Shown: piece by piece, positions 23,852 to 31,647 of the stretch
Numbering within the stretch: the first letter of the stretch is position 1
How the letters are laid out: every line of letters begins with the position of its first letter
NCBI GenBank assembly: GCA_035634055.1
Contig: DASQDR010000023.1
Span: forward strand, 1-39,508
DNA: 39,508 nucleotides
Source: JAICTV01 sp035634055
GTDB taxonomy: Bacteria > Planctomycetota > Phycisphaerae > Tepidisphaerales > Tepidisphaeraceae
Reading direction: 5' to 3'
Made by a program: the position numbers and the translations under genes
The notes under the pieces: generated by a model
Seen by the model: only the letters and a program-made list of their open reading frames with translations
What the model was told of the DNA's origin: nothing
The model's database searches: none

Positions 23852-25828
23852 ATGTCTGTTCGCCGGGATCGCGTCGCAAAGGAAGAGTCCGCCGCTAGCG
23901 CGGCTGGATGCGTCGAGCCGCTCGAGCGGCGCACGCTGCTGGCGTGGAACCCGGCCGGCGCGCTGATCGACCAGGACGACGCCACGGCGGCGTACCCGAA
24001 CATCACCGGCAAGAACGTCACCGTCGCCGTCATCGACACCGGCGTCGACTACAACCACCCGGCCCTGGGTGGCGGGTTCGGGCCGGGGAAGAAGGTCAAG
24101 GCGGGGTTCGACTTCGTCAGCAACGACGGCGACCCGATGGATACCTTCGGGCACGGCACCCAGGTCGCCGGCATCATCGCCGCCGCGCCGTTCAGCATCG
24201 GCGACCAGCAGTACCAGGGCATCGCGCCCGACGCCGACCTGGTCGCGCTGCGCGTGTCGGCGGGCGGCGACGTCATCTCCGACGCGCGCATCGAGCAGGC
24301 GCTGAAGTGGATTATCGACAACCACGCCACCCACGGCATCTCGGTGGTGAACTTCTCTTTCGGCGGCGGCCGGTTCGACGTGGACGAGGTCAAGCCGACC
24401 ACCAGCGACGAGCTGGCGAAGCTGAAGCAGCTCGGCATCCTCGTCGTCTCGCCCGGCGGCAACGAGGGGACGGCCGGCGGCGCGGGCATTCACTGGCCCG
24501 CCGCCGATCCGAGCGTCGCCGCCGTCGGGTCGGTCGCGCTCAACGACCAGATCAGCACGTTCACCAGTCGCGGCAAGCTGCTCGACCTGCTGGCGCCCGG
24601 CGAATCGGTCGGCACGACGGGGCTCGGCGGCGGCAGCAGCCAGGTTTCGCTCACCAGCTTTTCCTCCCCGTTCGTCGCCGGCGCGGCCGCGCTGCTGAAG
24701 CAGGCGGCGCCGTCGCTGCGCGGCGACGACCTCGTGTCGGTCCTGCGCGCCAGCGGCGCGCGCAAGGACGACTCATCCTTCGGCGTCCGCCGGAGCTACT
24801 CGCGCATTGACCTCGACAACGCCATCACCCTCGCCTTCCAGCGCGGCGCCGACCTGGCCACCAACGTCGGAAACCTCGGCGCGGCCAACGATATGGCCTA
24901 TGACCGCGACGGCGTGCTGCACCTCGCGTACTACGACCCGGGGATCCGCAACATCCGCTACGCCACGCGCTCCACCGCCGGCCTGTGGTCCGCCACGCGC
25001 TTGATCGACACCACCGGCAACGACGCCGGCGCCACCCTCTCGCTGGCGCTGGACCCGACCGGCAAGCCGGCGATCGCCTACTACGACGCCACCGAGGGCG
25101 ATTCGGAGTATGCCCGCTTCGACGGCATCGCGTGGAAGCGCTCGACCATCGACGCCAAGAACATCGCCGGGCAGTTCCCGTCGCTGGCGTTCGACAACGA
25201 CGGCAACCCGGTGGTCGCCTACTACCGCAAGACCAGCGGTGATCTGCGCGTGATGCGGCACGACGGGACGCAGTGGGTGCGTAACGAGGTGGACACGGCC
25301 GACAACGTCGGGCAGTTCAACAGCCTCGCGGTCAGCCCCAACGGCACGATCGGCGTCGCCTACGCCAACGCGACCACCGGCGACGTGAAGTACGCGCAGC
25401 TCGGCGGCGGCGCGACGTGGACGACGGAAGTGGTCGACGACCTGCGCGGCGCGGCGTTCATCAGCCTGGCGTTCAACGCTGGTAACCAGCCGGCCGTCAG
25501 CTACTACGACGCCTATCCCGCCGACCTGAAGTTCGCCAGCAGGTCCACCGGCCCGTGGCAGGCGCAGACGGTGGCGACGAAGGGCGCGCAAGGGCTGTTC
25601 ACCAGCCTGTGGTTCGACAACAGCGCGCGGCCGAACATCGTCTATTACAGCCGCAAGTCCGACGCGATCTTCCGCGTCGCCGCCGACCCCGCCGGCGCGT
25701 GGACGGTGCAGACGACCCGCCTCAACGCCGGCCCGTCCGGCTCGGCCGCGCCAAAGTTCGACGGCGCCGGCGGAAGTTACTCGTGGTGGAGCGACGAGAA
25801 GCAAAAGCTTCTGACCGCCGACGTGTAG
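23852..25828 (+). CDS. S8 subtilisin-like protease with beta-propeller-like C-terminus
   Basis: A 658-residue extracellular protease. The N-terminus has VEPLERRTLLAW (21-32), matching the planctomycete LEPR-XLL motif found near the start of large secreted proteins; a classical signal peptide is not evident. The subtilase domain (about 48-330) has D62 in VIDTGVDYNH, H101 in FGHGTQVAG, oxyanion N204 in PGGNEG and S269 in LTSFSSPFVAG. The usual GTSMATPHVAG is altered, with F replacing the histidine after proline. Residues about 335-658 contain repeated SLAFD..G.P.VAYYD-type units spaced about 48-55 residues, likely blades of a beta-propeller. A short signal or a secretion route typical of LEPR-XLL proteins is assumed. 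Confidence 0.88.
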   Translation: MSVRRDRVAKEESAASAAGCVEPLERRTLLAWNPAGALIDQDDATAAYPNITGKNVTVAVIDTGVDYNHPALGGGFGPGKKVKAGFDFVSNDGDPMDTFGHGTQVAGIIAAAPFSIGDQQYQGIAPDADLVALRVSAGGDVISDARIEQALKWIIDNHATHGISVVNFSFGGGRFDVDEVKPTTSDELAKLKQLGILVVSPGGNEGTAGGAGIHWPAADPSVAAVGSVALNDQISTFTSRGKLLDLLAPGESVGTTGLGGGSSQVSLTSFSSPFVAGAAALLKQAAPSLRGDDLVSVLRASGARKDDSSFGVRRSYSRIDLDNAITLAFQRGADLATNVGNLGAANDMAYDRDGVLHLAYYDPGIRNIRYATRSTAGLWSATRLIDTTGNDAGATLSLALDPTGKPAIAYYDATEGDSEYARFDGIAWKRSTIDAKNIAGQFPSLAFDNDGNPVVAYYRKTSGDLRVMRHDGTQWVRNEVDTADNVGQFNSLAVSPNGTIGVAYANATTGDVKYAQLGGGATWTTEVVDDLRGAAFISLAFNAGNQPAVSYYDAYPADLKFASRSTGPWQAQTVATKGAQGLFTSLWFDNSARPNIVYYSRKSDAIFRVAADPAGAWTVQTTRLNAGPSGSAAPKFDGAGGSYSWWSDEKQKLLTADV

Positions 25829-25870
25829 CGGCCCGCGCGCAGTGACGGCGGAAGCAGATTTGAGCCCGGA

Positions 25871-25975
25871 GTGAGGAAGACACGAACGACCCTGTCTGCC
25901 TCGCCCCTCTTCAGATTTTTCGGGCGCCCACGGCTCGATCGCAAGCGCCTCGTTCGTGACTTCGTGGTCAGTCCG
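25871..25975. repeat. inverted copies of an ACGAAG/ACACGAACGA-type repeat
   Basis: AGGAAGACACGAACGA (about 25874-25889) and TCGTTCGTGACTTCGT (about 25950-25966) are near reverse complements, about 60 bases apart, downstream of the subtilase. The sequence resembles from memory the short dispersed 'CACGAAGACACGAAG' repeats of many bacteria. The whole 184-base gap to 26012 has no gene. Confidence 0.5.
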
Positions 25976-26012
25976 CCCTGCGGATCCGCTTCGCCCGTCG
26001 GCCGGTCGCGCG

Positions 26013-27371
26013 TCAGTTGCCGCTGGGAGTCGATGCGGCGGTCGTTGTCGCCGTCGTCGAGCGCGCCTCACGCCCGCCCGGCCCGCCCGGTTGATCCAGG
26101 TACGCCGGCCGAGCATCGATGCTTGACACGTCGAGCGGCTTGAAGTCATCGACAACGTGCCTGGCCAGCTCCGGGACATTCTCGCGGATCCCGGCCACCA
26201 CCACCTTCGACAGCAGGTAGCCGCCGTAGCCGCTGAGGTGCGTTTGATCGGTGAACGCTCCCCTCACGTCCGCCCCCATCGCGGCCCAGAGCTTTTTGCT
26301 CATCGCCCACTGGTCCACGAGCGCGACCTTCTCCTCGGCGGCGAACTCGCGCATGGCGCGCGCCCAGGGGCCCACCGAATCCTCGTTCGCCCGTCGCTCC
26401 ATCGGCGTGACCAGCACCAGCGTCCCACCGCGCCGGCGGGTCTCGGCGAGGTAGACCTTCAGGTACGCCTTGAACGACGTTGCCGGCTCCGTGTACGTCT
26501 GCGGCCACTGCGCCTTCGAGTCGTTGTGGCCGAACTGGACGAGGAGGAAATCGCCGGGCTTCATCTGGCTCAGCACCTTGTCGAAGCGGGCGCCGGTGAC
26601 GAAGCTCTTGGAGGTCTCACCCCCCTCGGCACTGTTGCAGATCGCGACGGTCGGCTTGAAGAACTGGCACATCTGCGTCGGCCAGTTGCCGCCCGGCCCG
26701 CGGCGCGGGTCGCCAACGGTGGAATCCCCGGCAACGAACACGGTGGGGATGCTGTCATCCTTAACGATCTCGATGGCGCTGACGCACGGCCGCGCGCTGT
26801 TGAACTCGAGGGTGAGCTTCTCGTCCCAAACGCGCGACTCGGCCTCGCCGCGCAGGAACATGTGAACCTGCGACCACCCCGGCGCGTTGTTCGGCGGCGG
26901 CGGGAGCGTCGGGCGGCGCACGTTGGCGATGAACGTCCGCTTCTCCACCTGCCCGGCGGCCGTCCGCACCTCCGCCGCCATCAGCCGGCCAACCTCCGTG
27001 CGCACGGTGGTGACCGATTCGCCCTGCGGGTCGCCGAGCGTGACGGTGACGCGATAGTTCCCCTCCGGCACCTTGACCGAGAAAAAGATTGGCTGATCGC
27101 TGGTAATCAGCCCATCGCGCGCCGCGTCGTCACCGCCGCGCTCCACGCCGGTCGGCCTGCACCCTAGATCAAAGCCATAGCCGGAGTCCGCGGAGTAAGC
27201 CGCCTCCGGCCGGACCTGAACGAACCCGTCAGGCGCCCTCCCGGGGCCGAGGTCGAACTTGAACTGCGTTGCGGGCGCCGGCGCCTGCTGGGGCAATACC
27301 GTCGCTGCGCGGAGCAGCACCCAGAACAGGACGGCCGCGCCGACGCCGCGAGGAGGGGGTGAATTAAGCAT
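26013..27371 (-). CDS. exported rhamnogalacturonan acetylesterase-like SGNH hydrolase
   Basis: A 452-residue secreted esterase, CE12-like. A hydrophobic leader (about 10-26) is followed by a beta-sandwich domain (about 37-205, starting KFDLGPGRAPDGFV, typical of this family) and an SGNH catalytic domain. The catalytic domain has S217 in VAGDSTVGD, N247/G250 in CNSAEGGETSKSF, N283 in FGHNDSK, and D375/H378 in DQTHLSGYG. Such enzymes deacetylate pectic polymers. The ATG at 27371 lies 11 nt past the 3' end of tRNA-Ala and has no ribosome binding site, so translation may be leaderless after tRNA processing. A Thr/Ala-rich tail ends the protein. Codon use matches the neighbours. Confidence 0.88.
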   Translation of the reverse strand: MLNSPPPRGVGAAVLFWVLLRAATVLPQQAPAPATQFKFDLGPGRAPDGFVQVRPEAAYSADSGYGFDLGCRPTGVERGGDDAARDGLITSDQPIFFSVKVPEGNYRVTVTLGDPQGESVTTVRTEVGRLMAAEVRTAAGQVEKRTFIANVRRPTLPPPPNNAPGWSQVHMFLRGEAESRVWDEKLTLEFNSARPCVSAIEIVKDDSIPTVFVAGDSTVGDPRRGPGGNWPTQMCQFFKPTVAICNSAEGGETSKSFVTGARFDKVLSQMKPGDFLLVQFGHNDSKAQWPQTYTEPATSFKAYLKVYLAETRRRGGTLVLVTPMERRANEDSVGPWARAMREFAAEEKVALVDQWAMSKKLWAAMGADVRGAFTDQTHLSGYGGYLLSKVVVAGIRENVPELARHVVDDFKPLDVSSIDARPAYLDQPGGPGGREARSTTATTTAASTPSGN

Positions 27372-27382
27372 GGTCCGGGAAA

Positions 27383-27455
27383 TGGAGCCGACCAGGATCG
27401 AACTGGCAACCCCCGCGTTGCAAACGCGGTGCTCTCCCAATTGAGCTACGGCCCC
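27383..27455 (-). tRNA. tRNA-Ala (anticodon TGC)
   Basis: A 73-nt cloverleaf on the minus strand. The acceptor stem GGGGCCG/CGGCTCC contains the G3.U70 wobble pair that identifies alanine tRNAs, and the discriminator is A. The anticodon stem CCGCG/CGCGG encloses TTTGCAA, so the anticodon is TGC. T-arm CCAGTTCGATCCTGG. CCA is not encoded. The next gene on the strand starts 11 nt after the tRNA 3' end. Confidence 0.97.
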
Positions 27456-27509
27456 GGCTAAACGCTCGCCCGAAAGAACTTACAGTCGTTTCGGGGGCGC
27501 GTGCCGATG

Positions 27510-27538
27510 AGTATATGCGGAGCCGCCGCGGCGAACAA
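27510..27538 (-). promoter_or_regulatory. promoter of tRNA-Ala
   Basis: On the minus strand TTGTTC (27533-27538) and TATACT (27510-27515) are separated by 17 bases. The start site would lie about 48 bases before the tRNA 5' end. The same -10 hexamer occurs before rpsL. The acetylesterase gene has no separate promoter space, so this promoter probably serves both. Confidence 0.6.
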
Positions 27539-27624
27539 TTGGCCCGGGAATCGCGGCGGTTGCCCGGTTGACAGTGCAACAGTCGCGCGGGGAAATGGCC
27601 GATAACACGATTGGAGAGCCAGCC

Positions 27625-27963
27625 ATGATCGAAACCCTCATGTGCTCCGCCGCCCTTGCCCTGGGCAGCGTTGTCAGCGTCACCCGCCCGGGGACGCTGC
27701 CGGCGTCGGCGATGCTGAGCGACCCGCAGCGGCCGGTCATCGTCCACGTTGTCAGCCGCGATCGCACGATCACAGTCAAGTCGTCGAAGGACGGCCTGCT
27801 CTACTCGCTGACCGGCACCGACGGGAAGGTGCTCGTGGCCGACGCGATGCCGCAGAAGTTCGCCGAGCTTCACCCCGACCTGTACCGCAACGTGCGGCAG
27901 TACATCGCCGTGAAGAACGACGATTCCCCGGCCACGCCGGCACTGGCGACCGCGGCCGACTGA
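27625..27963 (+). CDS. small hypothetical exported protein
   Basis: A 112-residue protein, not recognised. The ATG at 27625 has GGAG at a suitable distance. A hydrophobic N-terminus (IETLMCSAALALGSVVSV) could be a signal or an anchor. The remaining sequence has a VIVHVVSRDRTITVKSSKDGLLYSL beta segment and an acidic, Ala-rich end. It probably represents a short secreted or envelope protein with a role that cannot be inferred. It is convergent with gap, whose terminator lies between. Confidence 0.6.
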   Translation: MIETLMCSAALALGSVVSVTRPGTLPASAMLSDPQRPVIVHVVSRDRTITVKSSKDGLLYSLTGTDGKVLVADAMPQKFAELHPDLYRNVRQYIAVKNDDSPATPALATAAD

Positions 27964-28035
27964 CTCGCCGCGACCGTCCCGGAGCGGCCCGCCCCCGGCA
28001 GCGTCAGATTCGTTTGATCGCGTGAACCACTGCCC

Positions 28036-28068
28036 AAAAAAGAACGCCGGCTCGAGGACGAGCCGGCG
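28036..28068 (-). terminator. rho-independent terminator of gap
   Basis: A perfect 10-bp stem (28045-28054 with 28059-28068, loop AGGA) is followed on the minus strand by a near-continuous U-tract (A-run 28036-28041). It lies 38 bases past the gap stop codon. Confidence 0.88.
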
Positions 28069-28106
28069 CTCCGGGTTGATCTTGCGCGGTTCGCTGGTCG
28101 CTGAAG

Positions 28107-29135
28107 CTACTTCAGCAGGCCTTCCTTCTTCGCCATGTGGACCATCAGGTCGACCACGCGGTTGCTGTAGCCCCACTCGTTGTCGTACCAGCTCACGACC
28201 TTGAAGAAGTTCGGGTTCAGCTCGATGCCGGCGCCGGCGTCGAAGATGCTGCTGCGCGGGTCGGTGATGAAATCGCTCGACACCACTTCCTCCTCGGTGT
28301 ACCCGAGGATCCCCTTGAGCTCACCCTCGGCCGCCGACTTCATGGCGGCCTTGATCTCGGCGTAGCTGGTCGCCTTGGCGGTCTTGAAGGTCAGGTCGAC
28401 GACCGAGACGTCCGGCGTCGGCACGCGGAAGGACATGCCGGTCAGCTTCCCCTTGAGCTGCGGCAGCGCCAGCCCGACCGCCTTGGCGGCGCCGGTGCTG
28501 GCAGGGATGATGTTCTGCGCCGCCCCGCGCCCGCCGCGCCAGTCCTTCTTGCTCGGCCCGTCCACCGTCGGCTGCGTCGCGGTCATGGCGTGGATCGTCG
28601 ACATCAGCCCCTCGGCCAGCCCGAACTGCTTGTCGATCACGTAGGCGACCGGCGCCAGGCAGTTGGTCGTGCACGAGGCGTTGGAGACCACCTTGTGCTT
28701 GGCCGGGTCATACTTGTTGTGGTTGACGCCCATCACCAGCGTCGGCACCTCTTCGTCCTTTGCCTTGGTCGGGGCGGAAATGACGACTCGCTTGGCGCCC
28801 GCCTTGAGGTGGTTGCTGGCCCCTTCGAGGTCGGTGAACAGCCCGGTCGATTCCACGACCATGTCCGCCCCGAGCTGTCCCCAGGGCAGTTCCGCCGGGT
28901 TGCGCACCGACACGCACTTGACGAACTTGCCGTTGACGACGAACCCGTCCTCCTTGGCCTCCACCGTGCCGTCGAACTTGCCGTGGGTCGAGTCGTGGCG
29001 GAGGAGGTACGCGAGGTTGTCCGGCGGGACCAGGTCGTTGATGCCGACGAACTCCACGTTCGGGTTGCCGACGCCGGCTCGGAAGACGAGCCGGCCAATG
29101 CGGCCGAAACCGTTAATAGCGATCTTGAGGGCCAT
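28107..29135 (-). CDS. gap: glyceraldehyde-3-phosphate dehydrogenase, type I
   Basis: GAPDH oxidises glyceraldehyde 3-phosphate to 1,3-bisphosphoglycerate with NAD in glycolysis. The 342-residue product has the NAD-binding INGFGRIGR start and an aspartate (D34 in GINDL) that favours NAD over NADP. The catalytic signature is ASCTTNC (C155), with H182 in STIHAMT. The phosphate-binding segment includes RRGGRGAAQNIIPAST-like WRGGRGAAQNIIPAST. The C-terminal SWYDNEWGYSNRVVDL is intact. A perfect -35 TTGACA promoter lies upstream and an intrinsic terminator downstream, so it is monocistronic. AACGGAG precedes the ATG at 29135. Confidence 0.97.
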   Translation of the reverse strand: MALKIAINGFGRIGRLVFRAGVGNPNVEFVGINDLVPPDNLAYLLRHDSTHGKFDGTVEAKEDGFVVNGKFVKCVSVRNPAELPWGQLGADMVVESTGLFTDLEGASNHLKAGAKRVVISAPTKAKDEEVPTLVMGVNHNKYDPAKHKVVSNASCTTNCLAPVAYVIDKQFGLAEGLMSTIHAMTATQPTVDGPSKKDWRGGRGAAQNIIPASTGAAKAVGLALPQLKGKLTGMSFRVPTPDVSVVDLTFKTAKATSYAEIKAAMKSAAEGELKGILGYTEEEVVSSDFITDPRSSIFDAGAGIELNPNFFKVVSWYDNEWGYSNRVVDLMVHMAKKEGLLK

Positions 29136-29219
29136 GTGCTTTGCTCCGTTGCTGCGGCTTAATTCGACTATAGGGCTGCGGACTTCAGGGAGTGAAGGCT
29201 CGCGGTTGTTGCGCCAGAG

Positions 29220-29247
29220 ACATTAGGAAGTGGCGGGGGGTTGTCAA
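29220..29247 (-). promoter_or_regulatory. promoter of gap
   Basis: On the minus strand TTGACA (29242-29247) is separated by 16 bases from TAATGT (29220-29225). The -35 is perfect and the -10 is weaker. The leader to the gap ATG would be about 80 nt. Heptamer array D begins 13 bases upstream of it. Confidence 0.55.
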
Positions 29248-29259
29248 GAAGGTGCAGGT

Positions 29260-29415
29260 GTGACGGGTCACGTGTCACGGGTTACGGGTCATTGGTCACT
29301 TGTCACTCGCCGGGCGCCCACTCCACCACGGCGCCGTGCTGGGGTAGCGTCACACTCGCAACGCCCGAGTGGTCGAAGGCGCCCCGCGAGTGACAAGTGA
29401 CCAGTGGCCAGTGAC
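29260..29415. repeat. heptamer array D, inverted pair between gap and the signalling pair
   Basis: Left array 29260-29308 reads GTGACGG, GTCACGT, GTCACGG, GTTACGG, GTCATTG, GTCACTT, GTCACTC. Right array 29388-29415 reads GAGTGAC, AAGTGAC, CAGTGGC, CAGTGAC. The arms are reverse complements around GTCACTTGTCACTC. Between them lies a shorter GGCGCC-type inverted repeat. The 340-base gap 29136-29475 contains this structure and the gap promoter, and no gene. Confidence 0.88.
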
Positions 29416-29475
29416 ATATCCCCCTCCGCCTTTCTCAATTGCCCCTGCGCTCCCCTGGGGTATCATTTGGATCGC

Positions 29476-30057
29476 ATGCCAGCCGCAGGTTTTCCGCTGA
29501 AACGTCCGGTGGGACGGGCCCTGATCGTGGGCAGCCCGAGCGCGCGGTCGCAGCCGCTGGCGGCGATGCAGGCGCTGGGGTTCGAGTGCGCGGAGCTGGA
29601 CGACCCCTACGCCGCCACCGCCGAGCTGGCGCGCCGCCCGCTGGTCTACCGGGCGTTGGTCCTGAGCCTGACCAGCCTGTTCCGCGAGGAGCTGTCGCTG
29701 ATCGCCACGCTGAAGCGGCGGCTGCCGCACGTGGAGGTCTGGCTGACGCACATCGACAGCCGCCAGGCGGCGCTGGCCGAGGCGATGCGGCACGGCGCGG
29801 ACGGCCTGCTCGGCGAGGACGGCGCCCTCCACCGCATCGCCGCCGGCGGCGTCCCAACCGACGCCTCTTCGGCCAAGCCCGGCGTTCACGCCGCCGCCCC
29901 CGTCGCCACCCCTGACCCAGACCCTAACGACCCCGCCGACGCGCCCGCCGATCAGCAACCCTCCGACCTCTCGACCGGCGAGCCGCTGCTCAGCGCCGAG
30001 GAACTGCGGGCGTTGCTCCAGGAGGAGCCGGCCCTCCCGCCGGACGGCGAATCATGA
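29476..30057 (+). CDS. pseudo-receiver protein with FliM/FliN-like C-terminal motif
   Basis: A 193-residue cytoplasmic protein. Residues about 12-125 look like a CheY-type receiver fold (RALIVGSPSARSQPLAAMQALGFECAEL opening, then LVLSLTSLFRE). The phospho-acceptor position is occupied by serine (S64) and not aspartate, so it is probably not phosphorylated. A Pro/Asp/Ala-rich linker (about 128-168) leads to LLSAEELRALLQEE (171-184), which resembles the LSQxEIDALL peptide of FliM/FliN. The stop codon overlaps the start of the diguanylate cyclase gene by four bases (ATGA), indicating translational coupling. The ATG at 29476 lies at the start of similarity; the ribosome binding site is weak. Function inferred as a signalling partner only. 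Confidence 0.72.
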   Translation: MPAAGFPLKRPVGRALIVGSPSARSQPLAAMQALGFECAELDDPYAATAELARRPLVYRALVLSLTSLFREELSLIATLKRRLPHVEVWLTHIDSRQAALAEAMRHGADGLLGEDGALHRIAAGGVPTDASSAKPGVHAAAPVATPDPDPNDPADAPADQQPSDLSTGEPLLSAEELRALLQEEPALPPDGES

Positions 30058-31421
30058 GCCACTTTCCCTCCGAGCAAGTCCTGCTCATCGGCGACGCGGA
30101 CCGCGCGGTCCAGTCGGCGCTGGCGCAGGCGCTGCCGACGGCCAGCGTGACGTCGGTCCCCAACTACTTCGACGGCATCGCGGAGCTGGCGGCGCAGCGG
30201 TTCACCGCGGTGCTGGCGGCGGCCGAGCCGATCGAGCGTCGCCCGGAGGCGGCGGTCCACACTCTCCGCCAGCTCGCCGGCGACGGGCGCATCATCCTCT
30301 TCGGGCAACCGTCGCTCGAGCCGGTGTCGCGCAAGATGCTCAGCTTCGGGTGCGACGACTACGTCGTGACGCCCGCCACGCCGGGCGAGCTGGGGCAGAT
30401 CTTCGGCGCGCCGCCGTTGCGACTGGCGACGACCGCCCCCGCGCACGACGACGGCCCGCTGCTGGCGGCGGCGCCGCCGTCGCGCGTCTCCATCCTGGCG
30501 GGGCTGCCGCTGGCAGAGATCGTGCTCGACGCGATCCTCCAGAACCCGCACGGCGGCCCGGCGGCGGCGGTCAAGCAGATCAACGCCCGAATCGCGCCAG
30601 CGATGCAGCTCGCGTACGTGAAGGAAGGCGCCGAGCCGCCGCCGACGCCGGAGGGTTCGGTCGCGCTCTCGCACGCGGTGCGCGTCGGCAGCGCCGCCCC
30701 CGCGTCGCTCCACCTGGCGCTGCCGCGCGACGAGGAGCAGAGCGCCGCCCGCCACTTCCTGGCGCAGCTCGCCCACGTGGTCGCCAAGGTGGCCGCGCTG
30801 GAGGACCGCCACGTGCGGCTCCAGAAGCTGGCCATCACCGATGACCTGACGGGCCTGTACAACGGGCGCTACTTCCGGCACTTCCTCACCGCGATCCTCC
30901 AGAAGGCGCACGCGATGCGCTTCCCGGTGACGCTGCTGCTGTTCGACATCGACGGGTTCAAGACCTACAACGACCAGTTCGGGCACGGCGTCGGCGACGA
31001 GATCCTCCGTCAGACCTCCGCGCTGATGAAGCGCGTGGTGCGCGACCACGACCTGGTGGCGCGCCTGGGGGGCGATGAGTTCGCGGTGGTTTTCTGGGAG
31101 AAGGAGGGCCCGCGCCAGCCGCGCGACGCCGCCGGCCGCGGCGTGCCCATCCCCTCCAGCCGCATCCCGCAGACGCCGATCCAGATCTTCGAGCGCTTCA
31201 AGCGCCTGCTGGCCGGGCCGGAGTTCAACATCCTGGGCAGCTCGGGCAAGGGTCAGCTCACCATCAGCGGCGCGATGGCCGTCTACCCGTACGACGCGCA
31301 GGACGTGAACGGTCTGATCGACGCCGCCGACCGCGAGCTGATGTTCAACGCCAAGGCCTCGGGAAAGAACTGCCTGCGCCTCGTCGGCCAAGACCCCGAC
31401 GACAACGCGCCGCCGAGGTAG
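30054..31421 (+). CDS. diguanylate cyclase with degenerate receiver domain
   Basis: The 455-residue protein makes cyclic di-GMP. Residues 1 to about 122 form a receiver-like domain in which the acceptor aspartate is missing (VLAAAEPIE where DxxMP is expected). Residues about 140-250 are a GAF-like or unassigned linker domain. The GGDEF domain (about 258-450) has DDLTGLYNGRYF, FDIDGFKTYND, an intact GGDEF motif (339-343), and an inhibitory-site RxxD (R330-D333) exactly five residues before it. About 40 extra residues (350-390, Pro/Arg-rich) interrupt the domain after the active site. Product inhibition through the I-site is expected. Coupled to the gene at 29476-30057. Confidence 0.92.
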   Translation: MSHFPSEQVLLIGDADRAVQSALAQALPTASVTSVPNYFDGIAELAAQRFTAVLAAAEPIERRPEAAVHTLRQLAGDGRIILFGQPSLEPVSRKMLSFGCDDYVVTPATPGELGQIFGAPPLRLATTAPAHDDGPLLAAAPPSRVSILAGLPLAEIVLDAILQNPHGGPAAAVKQINARIAPAMQLAYVKEGAEPPPTPEGSVALSHAVRVGSAAPASLHLALPRDEEQSAARHFLAQLAHVVAKVAALEDRHVRLQKLAITDDLTGLYNGRYFRHFLTAILQKAHAMRFPVTLLLFDIDGFKTYNDQFGHGVGDEILRQTSALMKRVVRDHDLVARLGGDEFAVVFWEKEGPRQPRDAAGRGVPIPSSRIPQTPIQIFERFKRLLAGPEFNILGSSGKGQLTISGAMAVYPYDAQDVNGLIDAADRELMFNAKASGKNCLRLVGQDPDDNAPPR

Positions 31422-31480
31422 CTCAATCCGCCCCCGGCGACTGATCGCGCGGTTCAGGCAACGCCTTCGACCCTCACCGG

Positions 31481-31550
31481 CAACTAAGAACTGGCAACTG
31501 ACAACTAGCAACTGGCAACTGACAACTAGCAACTGGCAACTCACAACACT
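31481..31550. repeat. heptamer array E (CAACTGG/CAACTGA/CAACTAG)
   Basis: Ten successive 7-base units from 31481: CAACTAA, GAACTGG, CAACTGA, CAACTAG, CAACTGG, CAACTGA, CAACTAG, CAACTGG, CAACTCA, CAACACT. The order GG-GA-AG repeats as a 21-base super-unit. It fills the 226-base gap before the flavoprotein gene. Confidence 0.9.
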
Positions 31551-31647
31551 CCTCCGCTGGCCCGCCGCGCACCGCCTTCCTACAATCCCCGCGTCCCGCC
31601 CGATCGTCGCGCGAACATGCCGCGACCGCACGCGAAGAGGTGCCGCC

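Noticed and set aside
27383..27455. tRNA-Ala region as an integration (att) site
   Set aside because: No integrase, no direct repeat of the tRNA 3' end and no foreign composition were found nearby.
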